NCBI RefSeq assembly: GCF_018143015.1
Contig: NC_054746.1
Coordinates: forward strand, 42,288,201 to 42,352,200
DNA length: 64,000 bases
DNA from: Lytechinus variegatus
Taxonomy: Eukaryota > Echinodermata > Echinoidea > Temnopleuroida > Toxopneustidae
Reading direction: 5' to 3'
The position numbers and the translations under genes are program-made. Every line of letters begins with the position of its first letter. Position 1 is the first letter of the stretch. Below are positions 23,806 to 34,010 of the stretch, piece after piece. The notes beneath the pieces are model-generated. The model was not told the origin of the DNA and did no database searches. It worked only from the letters and a program-made list of their open reading frames with translations.

Positions 23806-24011
23806 CACTAGCATACATGTACCTACAAGCCACAACCCATGCAAAGGACGTATCCTTGCCCCCCTGATGAGCTTGAAGATCTTTTTTTTGCCTGTCAATT
23901 TTTTTCTGGTACGAAATCCTTTATTTGTAATTGAAGACCTTTTTTTTGCTTGTCAATTTTTTTGGCGGACGGTTTTACCCCCCCCTGTGGAAAATCCTAG
24001 GTACGTCACTG
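23806..24011 (-). mobile_element. Short hAT-like MITE with near-perfect 8-bp duplication
   Basis: Termini CACTAGCATACATGTACC and CTAGGTACGTCACTG are flanked by TATTGGTG on the left and TATTGGCG on the right, 7 of 8 matching. The interior (GCAAAGGACGTATCC, two T runs each followed by GCYTGTCAATTTTTT, GGCGGACGGTTTTACCCC) is the reverse complement of the element at 41,241-41,543, but shorter. Confidence 0.65.
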
Positions 24012-24029
24012 TATTGGCGACATAAATTG

Positions 24030-24600
24030 AGGAAACAGAATTGAAATTGATGAATAAATGAAAAAAACATTTTTTGTGATTTGTGAAAAAAAATTGTAAA
24101 TAAAGCATAAATAATTTTTTAGTCAAAATTTTTGAATTCTGTGTAAAACCTTGGTGAACCCCATGTAGCTATCAGATGGAACAAAAAAATTCAAATTCGG
24201 TTTCTTGAGTTTTGAAAAACATGTAGCATATTTAAAGAGTTTCTAATTTTGCATCCCCCACCTAGAGCTATCATATAAAGCAAACAAAATTGAAATTGAC
24301 AAATGAAGGAGAAATAAGTGTTTTTTGTGATTTATTATTAAATTTTGCATAAATATCACATAAACTAGCATTATTTTCTAGTCAACATTTTAAAATTCTG
24401 TGTGGAAGTTTGGTGACTCTCATGTAGCTCCACCAGATGTAGGAAAAAAATAAAAAGTTGACCAACTAATAAAGCATTTCTTGGTGATAATGAATAAATT
24501 TTGAATAAATTACCAATTTTAAGTAATTTTCTAGTCAAAATTCTTTGTTGAAGTTTGTGAACCTCATGCAGCTACATAGAAAAGGCAGAAAATATCATGA
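24030..24600 (+). repeat. Degenerate tandem repeat, three partial units
   Basis: The block AGTCAAAATTTTTGAATTC, GGTGAACCCCATGTAGCT recurs at about 24,122, 24,380 and 24,533 with heavy divergence. TTGAAATTGA blocks lie at about 24,040 and 24,290. Offsets of roughly 255 and 153 bp suggest an old duplication with deletion. Non-coding. Confidence 0.5.
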
Positions 24601-25063
24601 AAATGATTTTCTTTCTTGAATTAAGTTGATTATTTTTATATGAATAGATTTCTTGACTCATAATAGATGGATTTGGTGTCAAAATCATGATTCTAGGTTA
24701 CTCAGAAGCTGAGTAAAAAACTCTGTTTTGGGCGACCATTTTGAAAAATCCTAGATGGCAGCTATATAGGTCACAGTGCACATGGAAACTTTATTATTCT
24801 AACCTTTCCTTTAATTTTCAATTTCTTCAAAAAATATCCGGCGAAGATAAAATATGAACTAATTTTTTCCCTGAAGCTAGTGGTGGGTACCAATGGGAAA
24901 AACTCATGTTTACAAGAGTCTTCAGGAAATTGGCAGGCTCAAAAAATGAGATACAAATTCATACACATATATCATGCAAACTATAGACTGCAATCACTGC
25001 ATGTATATGCAAATGTACTTTGTAATTGTATCGATCTTCATGAAAAAGTTTTCAAAGACATAC

Positions 25064-25147
25064 CTGGTGAATTAAAGTTAATATCGACTTCAGAAATGTA
25101 ACAATCCGACTTTTTGAAAGGGAAATCTACTTCTGTTGAGTAGCCAC
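25064..25147 (-). pseudogene. Exon 3' of 25,682-25,577 in the decayed gene
   Basis: Acceptor ATGCTTACAG, 84 open bases reading GYSTEVDFPFKKSD and YISEVDINFNSP, donor GTATGT. It enters with two bases and leaves with one (phase 1 to 1). That exactly accepts the phase-1 end of the upstream exon: spliced, the codon across the junction is GGT (Gly). No disabling change is present here, so this part of the gene looks intact. Confidence 0.6.
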
Positions 25148-25576
25148 CTGTAAGCATGTTTAAAGAACCAAAAATTAAACAACAAATTCAATCATTTTTA
25201 GATCAAACCTTTCACCCATCATTCATTTAGAGATAGTCCTCCAATAAATGTTAGCAGAATTTTAAAGAGGTGAACATCATAAAGAATATAAATCAGAGAG
25301 GGCTCTATAATATGCAAATAATTGCATCATTACCTTTTGTTTAATAAAAGTTTAAAGGGGAAAAGAAATCATCTAAATCCTTCAACTTCACTTAAGACCA
25401 TATAAAAACAACTAAATTGCTTCCATAAATACAATGTTTACAACATGTTAAAATTACCTAATATCAACCTCCGTCTTTTTAAAATCGATTTTTGTTTGAG
25501 TTTGCTTGCCCTTGATGCCACATTTCAGGAGGCAATTTTATATGGATTTGTAAACTACTCAAAACGTATAATATAC

Positions 25577-25682
25577 CTGCTTGAATCTCAACTTCACTTG
25601 CATGGGGTTCATGTTGTAGTGTACATGGATGTACTTTCTCTCTTTGAACAACACTGCTTTCACTGAACACTTCAAGTTCCAC
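25577..25682 (-). pseudogene. Exon of the decayed gene, open and phase-consistent
   Basis: Acceptor TCTTTTGTCAG, 106 bases reading VELEVFSESSVVQREKV and QHEPHASEVEIQA, donor GTATAT. It enters in phase 0, matching the phase-0 end of the 34,255-34,011 exon read in its long frame, and leaves in phase 1 into the 25,147 exon. The acidic, Val/Glu-rich sequence matches no domain I recognise. The intron upstream would be about 8.3 kb and contain the foldback transposon FB2. Confidence 0.6.
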
Positions 25683-26104
25683 CTGACAAAAGATAAAAAA
25701 ATCCAGACTTCAGAAAGGAAAATTAGAATAATTACATCATACAATGTACCGGTACATGTAGCCTAGGTAGGACCAAGGCTAACCTTCTTCTTTCTTTTAA
25801 TACTATGCTTACCTATGTATAAAAGTATGCAAATATTCAGGCTATAGGTTCATTCCAGTTAATATAAGGCGATAACTTGATTTACCTGGGATATAGTTAA
25901 TGTAATTCTAACCATGCATTCACTTTTGCATGCATGTGGTAGGTAATTAAAACCTGTACGTAATGTGTAACTTTCTAAATATGATAAACAAAGGAAAAGC
26001 ATGTAAAGCTTATCTTCAGCTTGGTTCATCTCCCCAAAGGGAATGCCTCTAGACCCCATTTCATATCATTACAAGATTATCTTCCCCCCAAAATAGTTGT
26101 GGTG
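25683..26104. other. Intron-like DNA, nothing recognised
   Basis: AT-rich sequence between an exon of the decayed gene and the next MITE. The overlapping minus-strand open frames are extensions of the exon into intron or have no coding character. Confidence 0.35.
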
Positions 26105-26609
26105 TTAAAGGGGAAGTTCACCCTGAAGAAAACTTTGTTGTAAAAATAGCAGAAAAAATAGTAAAAAATATCTGTGAAGGTTTGAGGAAAATCCGTTAAA
26201 GAGTAAGAAAGTTATTAGAGTTCAAAATTTTGGATTTGTGACGTCATAAACGAGCAGCTGCCCCATGTGTTATGTAATATAAAATGTATGAATTTCAAAT
26301 TTTGTATGGTTCCTGATGACTTAATTTTGTTTTCTTTTCATGATCGGGTGTGAAACGATTTGTCTATTGATATACAAAAGTTACAGTAAAAACCATTTTC
26401 AATTTTCTGAGAAAATGACATTTCATTGATTTTTTACCATTCGCTATGCAGGAATGCTGCTCGCATATGACGTCACAAATCAAATAATTGAAATTCTAAT
26501 AACTTTTTAATTATTTGATGAATTTTTCTCAAACCTTCGGCAATATCTTTTATTATTTTTTCTGCTATTTTTACAATAAACTTTTTGTCAGGGTGAACTT
26601 CCCCTTTAA
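26105..26609 (+). mobile_element. TTAA foldback MITE, family B (AGGGGAAGTTCACC)
   Basis: TTAA-AGGGGAAGTTCACCCTG at the left and CAGGGTGAACTTCCCCT-TTAA at the right give a near-perfect terminal inverted repeat of about 17 bp. The halves are partly complementary for most of 505 bp. A second, interrupted copy lies at about 34,791-36,345. Confidence 0.85.
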
Positions 26610-27100
26610 GGTCAGATATAATCTTAAAAAATTGTTTCAATGTTATTTGATAAATATGCTAATTTTACATTATCTAATTTTACATTATCAGATTTTACAT
26701 TGATTGCTTGACTTTTCCATTGCACAAATCTATTTCATTCATTAAGACACACATAGTCATAGAATTAGAACACTGAGTAGAGAATAGATCCCTCTAGGCC
26801 TAAAACTGTTTCACCGGTATAAAACTCCCAGTTTATAAAAATCCTGTGTAGATCACTCGCATTACAGTTTTTTTTTCATTCCTTGAAATATCACTTTTGA
26901 AATAAAAAATGGAAAGAGTTCCCTATGCACCCTACACCAAAAATAACAAGTATTTAGACCTCTCGTTCATTCACTTCAAATTTATCTATTGATTTTTTAA
27001 TGTTATTATCATTTGCTTGGCATCACCTAGCTGTGCCATGCCTGGTACTGCTGGTAGTCTAACAGTGAACTGAAGGGGACATCCCGATAGACCGCGGGTC

Positions 27101-27290
27101 CGATATAGTCTGCTATGCAGACTCTGAATGGCTCGTGAGGTGGGATCTGCTACTGGTTTGCGAAGCAAACCAGCCTGAAAGGGCGAGCGCAGCGAGCCAT
27201 TTCTGCAGCCTCAGTAGACCTAGTCTGCTATGCAGACTCGTTGAATCAGCTGAGGTACACACACTGCAGATGTGGGTCTACATTTGTAGA
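27101..27290. repeat. Palindrome-rich insertion in the left FB2 arm
   Basis: AGTCTGCTATGCAGACTC occurs twice (about 27,106 and 27,219). Between the copies lie the inverted TGGTTTGCGAAGCAAACCA and the pair AATGGCTCG/CGAGCCATT. It interrupts the minisatellite arm and has no counterpart in the right arm, so it arrived later or was lost there. Part of it resembles the AGACTAGGTCC block near 40,160. Confidence 0.5.
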
Positions 27291-27582
27291 CTAGGTCCGA
27301 TAGACCGCGAGTCCGATAGTCCGCGGGTCCGATAGACCGCTGGTCCGATAGTCCACGGGTCCGATAGACCGCGGGTTCGTTAGACCGCGGGTCCGATAGA
27401 CCGCGGGTCCGATAGACCGCGGGTCCGATAATCCGCAGTGCGTGTCAAATTATGATCAGATATATCAAATGTCATCGAGCGGTCCAAAGGTCAAATGATA
27501 CGAGACCATGGGGTTCTATCAGGTGCGGATCCAAGGGGGGGGCGAGGGGGAACTGCCTCACCCATCCCCCCCCCCCCGCTCA

Positions 27583-28110
27583 AGAAAAAGAGGGGGAGAG
27601 GGGAAAAGGAGAGAATAAAAAGAGAGAGGAAGATGGGAAAAGAAGATAATAGAAAAGAGAGTACGAGGGGAAAGGAAAGACAAAGAAAAAGGGAGAACAG
27701 GGAGAAGAGAAAAAAGAGAGGAGGGAAAAGGAAGAGAAGAAAAGAAAGCTAGGAGAAAGGAAAAGGAGGAAAAAGAAGAAGAAAAGAAAAGAGGAAGGAA
27801 GAGAAGAATATTTAAATAGAGAGGAAGATGGGAAGAAAGATAAGAAAAAAGAGAGATAGAGGAAGAGGGGAAAGAAGAGAATAAACAGAGAGAGAGTGGA
27901 AGGGGAGGGAGAGAAGAAAAAAAATAAAAGAGAAAAAAGGGGAAAGGAAAGAAAAAGAAAGAGGGATAAGTAATGGGAAAGAGAAAAAAGAGGAAGAGGG
28001 AAAAGAAAGAAAAGAAAGGAAAAGAAGAAGAAAAAATAGGAAGAGAATAATATTAAAAAGAGAGAAAGATGGGAAGAAAGATAAGAAAGGGAGAGATGGA
28101 AATGAATGTC
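27583..28110. repeat. Polypurine tract of about 520 bp
   Basis: The plus strand is almost entirely A and G (AGGGGAAAAGGAGAGAATAA and similar), broken only by scattered T or C. The long low-complexity frames on both strands (for example the F/L/S-rich minus frame 27,812-28,162) are shadows of it. Smaller purine tracts follow the same kind of terminus at about 29,565-29,690 and 34,985-35,040. Confidence 0.85.
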
Positions 28111-28213
28111 GAATGTCCCATTGGGGGATTTGAAATCTCATCTTTTTAGGTTGGAATATCAAAAATTTTCAGTTTAATCGTTGAAATATGTATCGTCTTG
28201 ATGACTAACTTTT

Positions 28214-29146
28214 CGACTAATTATCCTCATCAGTGGCGTATTTATTCAGCATTGGTGCAGGGGGGGGGGGCCGAGGGCACCAAGATAAAAAAATAAATGA
28301 AATGGGGTGGGGATAGACGTTAAAGAAAATCTGAGATTTTATTCTTAAAAAACACATTTCGACTGATGAGGATAATTAGTCGAAATTTAACATGGTAATT
28401 ATCTAGTTACATACGCGTCCTGTTCAGGTTCTCAAACATTGCCCAGAATGTTAAATTTTCAGGACGATATACATGAAATTTAATTTTTAGCTTGCATATG
28501 GCTTATGAGATTATAACACATTTACGTTGCTTATAAAGTAAATCTAGGAAATGACTGTTAGGACATGGGCGTTTGCCCCCCCCCAACAAAAAAAAAGAGA
28601 GAATCAAGGCTAAGAAAAAATAGACAGAAAAGGAAAGGGATTAGGATGAAATATACTATTATTTTCCGAATATTATGTCAAAATCTATCACAACCTTGTA
28701 TTTTTGTGATAAAAGTGTCAACATATTTGCTTGCTCGCTTCGCTCACTACCAACTTCTTATTAATTTTATGCGATACGCCATATCAAGCCCCCTCGAAAT
28801 TGTTGGCTCATTACGACACTTGGGCAAATCAACTTTGAGCGGCCGATCGGGGAAAATATGGGAGAAAAAAATGGCCCCTCCCCTATTGGCGGAAGCTGGG
28901 TCCGCCCCTGAATTAGGCTTTCAGGATAAAATACAGGAAAAAAAAAAATCCGATCACGCTTCGCGTTCTCATTATTTATTTGGGCCTTGTGAGATACCTC
29001 AATGTGTTTTTTAAGAATAAAATCTCAGATTTTCTTTAACGTCTATCCCCACCCCATTTCATTTATTTTTTTATCTTGGTGCCCTCGGCCCCCCCCCCCT
29101 TGCACCAATGCTGAATAAATACGCCACTGATGAGGATAATTAGTCG
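28214..29146. repeat. Near-identical 145-bp inverted repeat pair
   Basis: Arms at 28,214-28,358 and 29,001-29,146 are reverse complements with only about two differences by eye. They run from CGACTAATTATCCTCATCAG through CAGTGGCGTATTTATTCAGC and a G run to AAAAAACACATT. The CAGTGGCG/CGCCACTG pair looks like hAT-type termini, but the bases outside are inverted (ATCCTCAT and ATGAGGAT), not directly repeated. This is therefore a foldback or inversion duplicate, not a simple insertion. A third copy of the flank, inverted, is at 28,361-28,383. Confidence 0.8.
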
Positions 29147-29521
29147 AGATTGCATATTTCCTAGAGGTTATCATTGATAATATTGAAGGGTATACTAAAA
29201 CAATAGTACAGAAACTACAGCTCCCGTTCACAATATTCTAGTAGGGCCTACTCTGGTGAGAAGTTAAACCGAATTGCACCCCCCCCCAATCACTCGTGCT
29301 TCGCGCTCCCATTGATTTTACATCATGGGCGGAAATCCCAGGGGGGACGTGTCCCATGCACCTACTCAAAATAGTAGGGGGGACACAATATCAAATGTCC
29401 CTACTATTTTGGTCTTTGATAATCATAGAAATACATCATTCTAAATCGAAATAAAACATGTATTTTGGGACAAGATGACCTTACTTTGGCGTTGATAACC
29501 TTTTTTTCCGCCCCTTGTCCC

Positions 29522-31654
29522 CATAGACGGATCCAGGGGGCCGAGCTCCCCCCCCCCCTTCTTGGCGGAGCAAAAAAAGAAAAAGGAAAGAAAGAAGGAA
29601 AAAAGGAGGAGAAAGAGAAGAGAAAAGGAAGAGAAGGACGACGAAGGCATAAAATAAGATGAGGGGAAGACTTGGAAATTAAAAAGAATCTTTCGTGCAA
29701 CTATATAAAACTTTCGCTCGCGCTTCGCGCTCACATTGCCTATTAGGTGATTTACATATCTTGTTCAATATGGAGTTCGAATATCAAGTTTGGAAGTCAA
29801 TATACAACACATATTTCACCTCGGAAATCGAACTTTCATTATTTTGTGTAATTTACAATTGGTTTTTAAAAAGTGCTCTGTAAAAATGTAAATTTTATGG
29901 TTTGAATGTTAACATTTGCTGCTTGCGATACGCGCTCGCAAATTTTGATTTATCAGGTACCTATATTTTCGTGTAATCCATAAAGTTGTCAAAATATCCC
30001 TTTTCTGGTCTGATTGTAAGGCGCATCAGCTAGAGCGCTGCACGCTCGCAATTTGATTGGCGAGTTATATAAATGTTTCAATATTGTTTATACAACAAAC
30101 TACTAAAAATCCCCTTTTCATGACAGTTTATCAAAAATTATAGCTCGCGACTTGCGCTCGCATTAATGGTTGAAAATATATAAACTGATGCATCCTATTC
30201 ATAATAACAAAAGTGAAATGTCCAGTTTTATGCCATGACATCATCAGATTTCGCGCCTTATTAGGCATTAATAAATATGATATCAATATAATAATTAAAT
30301 TCTCCCTTCATTTCATCTCGTGCTTATCAAGATGAATAGGAAGATAGTCATCATTTTCATATGATGGCATGTCGTAAGGATGTCCCGGTCCTATGTCAAA
30401 ACTCAAAGTAATAATAATATCAGCTCTTTTTTAAGTGCGATCCATATCCACCTTACAATTTTTCTACAAAGTGCTAGAAATATAAAGCTGAAATTGACTC
30501 TTTTTTTCAGATCGGACTATCAAAGTTTCATGATTTTCATGATTAAAGTATTTAGAATGTCTAGATTCTAGGTCTAAATATGAAACACGCTCGCACATGT
30601 TTATTCAGATACCCAACTTGTTCTGTAATTTAAATCATTATCTAGTGTCAGATCACAATATCAAAAATTTTCTGCTCGCACTTTGGGCTCGCATTATTAA
30701 TGTAGGATTCTAGGAATACGCCATATGACTCATCCTTTTGATGATTTACAAAACATGAACAGAGTGGCCCACTTTTAGGTCAAAATCTCGATTTTTTTTC
30801 TTCTCGCGCTTCGCGCTCGCATCATTCGTTAAATTACATAGCTATCCTGTTCACGATTACAAAAACTGATTGAAAATTTCCATTCTTTCTTTTAAAAAGT
30901 TCAAAAATGTTCAGCTCGCGCTTCGCGCTCGCATTTTTTGATTGTTGAAATAATTATGTGACGCCTTCATGGCAAGTGCAAGCAGTCCTTAACAGGTACC
31001 AGGTAAAAACGTATAATTTTTTTTTTTGCTCGCGCTTTGCGCTCGCATTATTAATGCTCATATTTTTTAAGATTTACAAATCATGAATAGAGTGTCTCGT
31101 TCAGTAAATATTATAGGACTAAATCTAGAAATTTTCCGCTCGCGCTTCGCGCTTGCTTTAATCGTTTACTCATATGCCTATTCTGCTTGAGTTTAAAAAA
31201 GTGCTTAGAATTTCCTTTCTTTGGGTGAAAATTTCAAAAAGATTCAGCTCGCGCTTTGCGCTTGCATTGTTTGATTGTTAAATGCTACTTTAACAGGTAT
31301 CTTTTTCATCAGTTCATTTCCCCTCGCGCTTTGCGTTCGTAGTTATTATTAAGTTGCGTACATGTCTTTTTCATGATAACAAACATTGCCCAGAATCAGT
31401 TCGAATTTTAGGAAAAAAATACATAAAATATCCCCAAAAATTAGCTCGCGCTTCGCGCTCGCATCATATAAATGAGGATTATGATATTATGTATTAATCT
31501 ATAAGAATAAAGCCAAGAAGTGACTAATGAGGACTACCCCTTCAAAGAAACAAACAAAAATTATCTTTGAGCTGCCGATCGGGGAAAATATGGCTGAAAC
31601 AAATTTCCGCCCCACCCCCTGCCCCCCTATTGGTGAAGGCTGGAACCGCCCCTG
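29522..31654 (-). mobile_element. GCTCGCGCTTCGCGCTCGC-motif element with hAT-like ends
   Basis: The left end CATAGACGGATCCAGGGGG and right end (reverse complement) CAGGGGCGGTTCCAGCC form imperfect inverted termini, flanked by TGTCCC on both sides. Inside, the motif GCTCGCGCTTCGCGCTCGCA recurs in varying quality every 100-200 bp (about 29,715, 30,795, 30,915, 31,030, 31,140, 31,245, 31,445). It is separated by diverged spacers containing phrases like AAATGTTCAGCTCGC. Related elements in the opposite orientation are at 36,962, 59,338 and 61,507. Non-coding. Confidence 0.6.
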
Positions 31655-31880
31655 TGTCCCCCCTAGGCCCCTACCTTTTGGTATTTTTGTATTCATAGAT
31701 TTTTTTTCAAGAACACATTAAAAAGTGGTCTTTATTTCTTTTTATGTGATTATAAGATAATTTAAGTTAGCCTGGCCGGGAGGGAGTGGGCGCCATTTTT
31801 CTAAAAGTACACATGGGCGCCATACATCAGGTCAAATTTGCTCCCCCTCCCTCCCCTTGAAATCCTGGATCCGCGCCTGC

Positions 31881-32891
31881 ATGGGTTCTATAACAATAAC
31901 CCAATTAGGGCAATCACCCACTGACAACTACTTCAAGGAAAATATTATCCCCATATTTTTTTAACGCCGGGGACTGTTACCCCCCCCCCAAGAGATTTAC
32001 TCTCCAGACAATAAATTTTTTTTAACCCCAGATAATTATGAAAATAATCATTGTGAAAATGCCTCAACGTGACGACATGGCGTGGTACTTACCATGTTTT
32101 AATTAATCATTGGCGGCCGAAGGCAAAACATTTAGGGGATCCACCTGAAATTTTGGGATGGACACAGGTAAAAAATTGACAAGCAAATCAACCAAAATTT
32201 TAGGAGGGACCACCAAAATATTTTGACAAGGAAAAAAAAAGAAGGTTATCAACCAAAATTAGGGGGGGGCAAAAATATTCTAGGGTGGTCTACCTCAATT
32301 TAGGGGGGGGGCGTAGAAAAGAAATTGACGACCAAAAAAAGGTTCTCAACTAAAAATTTAGGGGGGACCGTCCTCCCACCTCAAATTTAGGGGGGAAAGC
32401 CCTCCCCCCCCGCTTCCGCCGCCTATTAAAGTAATTAATAAGCTTATTATTTCGACATAGCGATATATTCTATCTTGTCAAGTCGATATGTCCACATGGC
32501 GAGATATGAAGTGTACAATTTCCGGCAAGCTAGAATCCCGATATATCGCCATGTTGACATGTAACATAATTAAGTCGACTTGGCAAGATACAATATCTCG
32601 CCATGTTGACATATAACTTTTTATAAGTGGACTGACTTGGCAGGATAACGTATCTCGCCATGCGGACATAATAAGCTTATTTAGTCGACATGGCAAGATA
32701 AAGTATCTCGCCATGTCGTCAAGTCGATGGCATTTTAGAGGCTCCGTATGGCGTCAAGAGGGCATTTTTCCGGGGGGGGGGGGGGGGGGTGGGGGTGTAG
32801 TCCCCGACGATAAAAATATGGAGATGATATTTTCCTTGAAGTAGACGTCAGGGGCGATTTGTCCTGTGGGTCATCGTTATAGAACCCCATG
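31881..32891. repeat. Inner arms and core of FB2
   Basis: 31,881-31,990 and 32,772-32,891 are inverted copies (TTCTATAACAATAACCC, ACTACTTCAAGGAAAATATTATCCCC, GGGGACTG plus a C run; the right copy ends in a G run). The core between them holds several AATTTAGGGGGG phrases (32,120-32,410) and a separate minisatellite. No open frame longer than shadows is seen. Confidence 0.7.
32455..32735. repeat. Degenerate CATGGCGAGATA minisatellite
   Basis: Phrases GTCGACATGGCAAGATA and TATCTCGCCATGTTGACAT alternate in both orientations about seven times in 280 bp, with AAGCTTAT spacers. In style (short, degenerate, strand-alternating) it resembles the two minisatellites forming the arms of FB1 and FB2, but the sequence is different. 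Confidence 0.65.
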
Positions 32892-33068
32892 GACTCGTAT
32901 CAATGACCTTTTGACCTATTGATGACATGGATTTCACTATGTTGTCCTGATCATAATTTTACACACACCGCGGACTATCGGACCTGCGGTCTATCGGGCC
33001 CGCGGTCTATCGGACCCGCGGTCTATCGGACCCGCGGTCTATCGGGCTGTAACCGAACTGAATCACTA

Positions 33069-33541
33069 GGCGGTTTCAAACCGCCTCGATCACAAGAATC
33101 CCCGTTAAATTACAAGAACTTTTTAAGGCTAAAAAATACCCGTTAATTATTCCTGCATTCACACCGCCCCGAAACACATCCTTCGGGATAAGTTCCCGAA
33201 GTTACGAGCATGCGCAGTGTGGTCTGATAAGCAGGCAAGGCGGGAGATTCAAAATCTCTAGCCCAGCAGCCACCCACGCCGCCGCGCCCAACGACACGCT
33301 GGGATAAAAGTTCCCGTAATTTGCTTTCACATCGCCAAAATACCTGCGACCTTGGAAAAATCCCCACGAAAGTTCTCGTAATTTCGCCACGTACCTACTA
33401 TTTAGCGGGTATTTTCTTTTGGGGAGATTACGCGTAGTTTGCTTTCACATTACCAAAATACCTGGTATTTTCTGATCGGGGTAAATTTCCCGATCAGAGA
33501 ATACCTGGAACTGGCGAACTTCGAGGCGGTCTGAAACCACC
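33069..33541. mobile_element. TA-flanked MITE with GGCGGTTT termini
   Basis: It starts TA-GGCGGTTTCAAACCGCCTCG and ends CGAGGCGGTCTGAAACCACC-TA. The terminal inverted repeat is about 20 bp with two mismatches and a TA dinucleotide on each side, as in Tc1/mariner-type elements (inference). It lies only six bases beyond the right target copy of FB2. The interior repeats the phrase TTTGCTTTCACATYRCCAAAATACCTG. Non-coding. Confidence 0.65.
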
Positions 33542-34010
33542 TACTGTGACCTGTAGCTCTCTCCTCACAATATAAAGCTAGTGTTGCTTACCTTGCTTGG
33601 GACTCTAATTCAACTCGTTCCAAATGTAGTCAAAAACTCATGCCGCTGATGTCTATGAACAATATAACCAGGGGGGGGGGGGCAGTCAAATGTATTGCTA
33701 TACATCTGCGTGACCAAATTACATGTATTTCAAGACACCCCCTAAACATGCTAAACAAGTTTTACACAGGCATCATTTACACATTTTGGGCCCTAAACAA
33801 GTTGTTGCCAGAATGACCCCTAATGGAAACTAAGTGTAAAAATATTTTTTTTAATTTCTCTGTAAGTGGATCGAGCCAACACTCACACTGTCACAGCCAC
33901 AGGCCCAACACTAAACAGTAATTGGTGGCGGAACAACCAATTTAACAGAGACCAAAGTTTTTAGTATAAACTAAAAATAAAGCCTAGGCTTAGCCTTAGG
34001 TGCGCCTTAC
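33542..34010. other. Upstream or intron DNA of the decayed gene
   Basis: There is a G run at about 33,671. A minus-strand GTAAGC donor at 33,590 follows a short open stretch (ELESQA), whose acidic start recalls the VELEV exon, but no acceptor in a working phase was found. Nothing else is supported. Confidence 0.3.

Larger units (their letters stand above)
27520..31880 (+). mobile_element. Nested hAT-like element inside FB2
   Basis: The left end is CAGGTGCGGATCCAAGG; the right end, in reverse complement, is CAGGCGCGGATCCAGGATTT. The left flank CATGGGGTTCTAT and right flank CATGGGTTCTAT repeat the FB2 arm sequence. The uninterrupted right arm of FB2 shows that host sequence once, so the duplication marks the insertion point. 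If the exact 8-bp GGTTCTAT is the target copy, four extra bases (CATG) lie at the right end. The interior is itself a mosaic of purine tracts, inverted repeats and the GCTCGCGC-motif element; no transposase is found. Confidence 0.65.
27075..33054 (+). mobile_element. Foldback transposon FB2 with minisatellite TIRs, split by a nested element
   Basis: Bounded by an 8-bp direct repeat, GAACTGAA, at 27,067-27,074 and 33,055-33,062. The termini are inverted: left GGGGACATCCCGATAGACC, right (reverse complement) GGTTACAGCCCGATAGACC. Each arm continues into tandem copies of a 16-17-bp unit (GTCCGATAGACCGCGG; left 27,290-27,430, right 32,968-33,046), then a shared unique stretch (GATCATAATTTGACAC, CCATGGGGTTCTAT, CTTCAAGGAAAATAT). 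Removing the nested 27,520-31,880 insertion leaves about 1.6 kb. An extra palindrome-rich block at 27,101-27,290 is present only in the left arm. No transposase is seen. Confidence 0.75.

Noticed and set aside
27812..28162. 116-residue Phe/Leu/Ser-rich minus frame
   Set aside because: Shadow of the polypurine tract; composition is fully explained by reading pyrimidine-rich DNA.
27520..28910. Element from CAGGTGCGGATCC (27,520) to TCCGCCCCTG (28,910)
   Set aside because: It would overlap improperly with the inverted pair 28,214-29,146. Pairing with 31,880 is better supported because FB2 arm sequence resumes there.
28565..29014. 149-residue plus frame
   Set aside because: Crosses several repeat boundaries (GCTCGC motif, hAT-like terminus, inverted arm) and has no coherent composition.
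31499..31721. 65-residue frames on both strands near 31.5-31.7 kb
   Set aside because: They lie across the right terminus of the 29,522-31,654 element, and the same sequence inverted at 61,507 does not preserve the frames.
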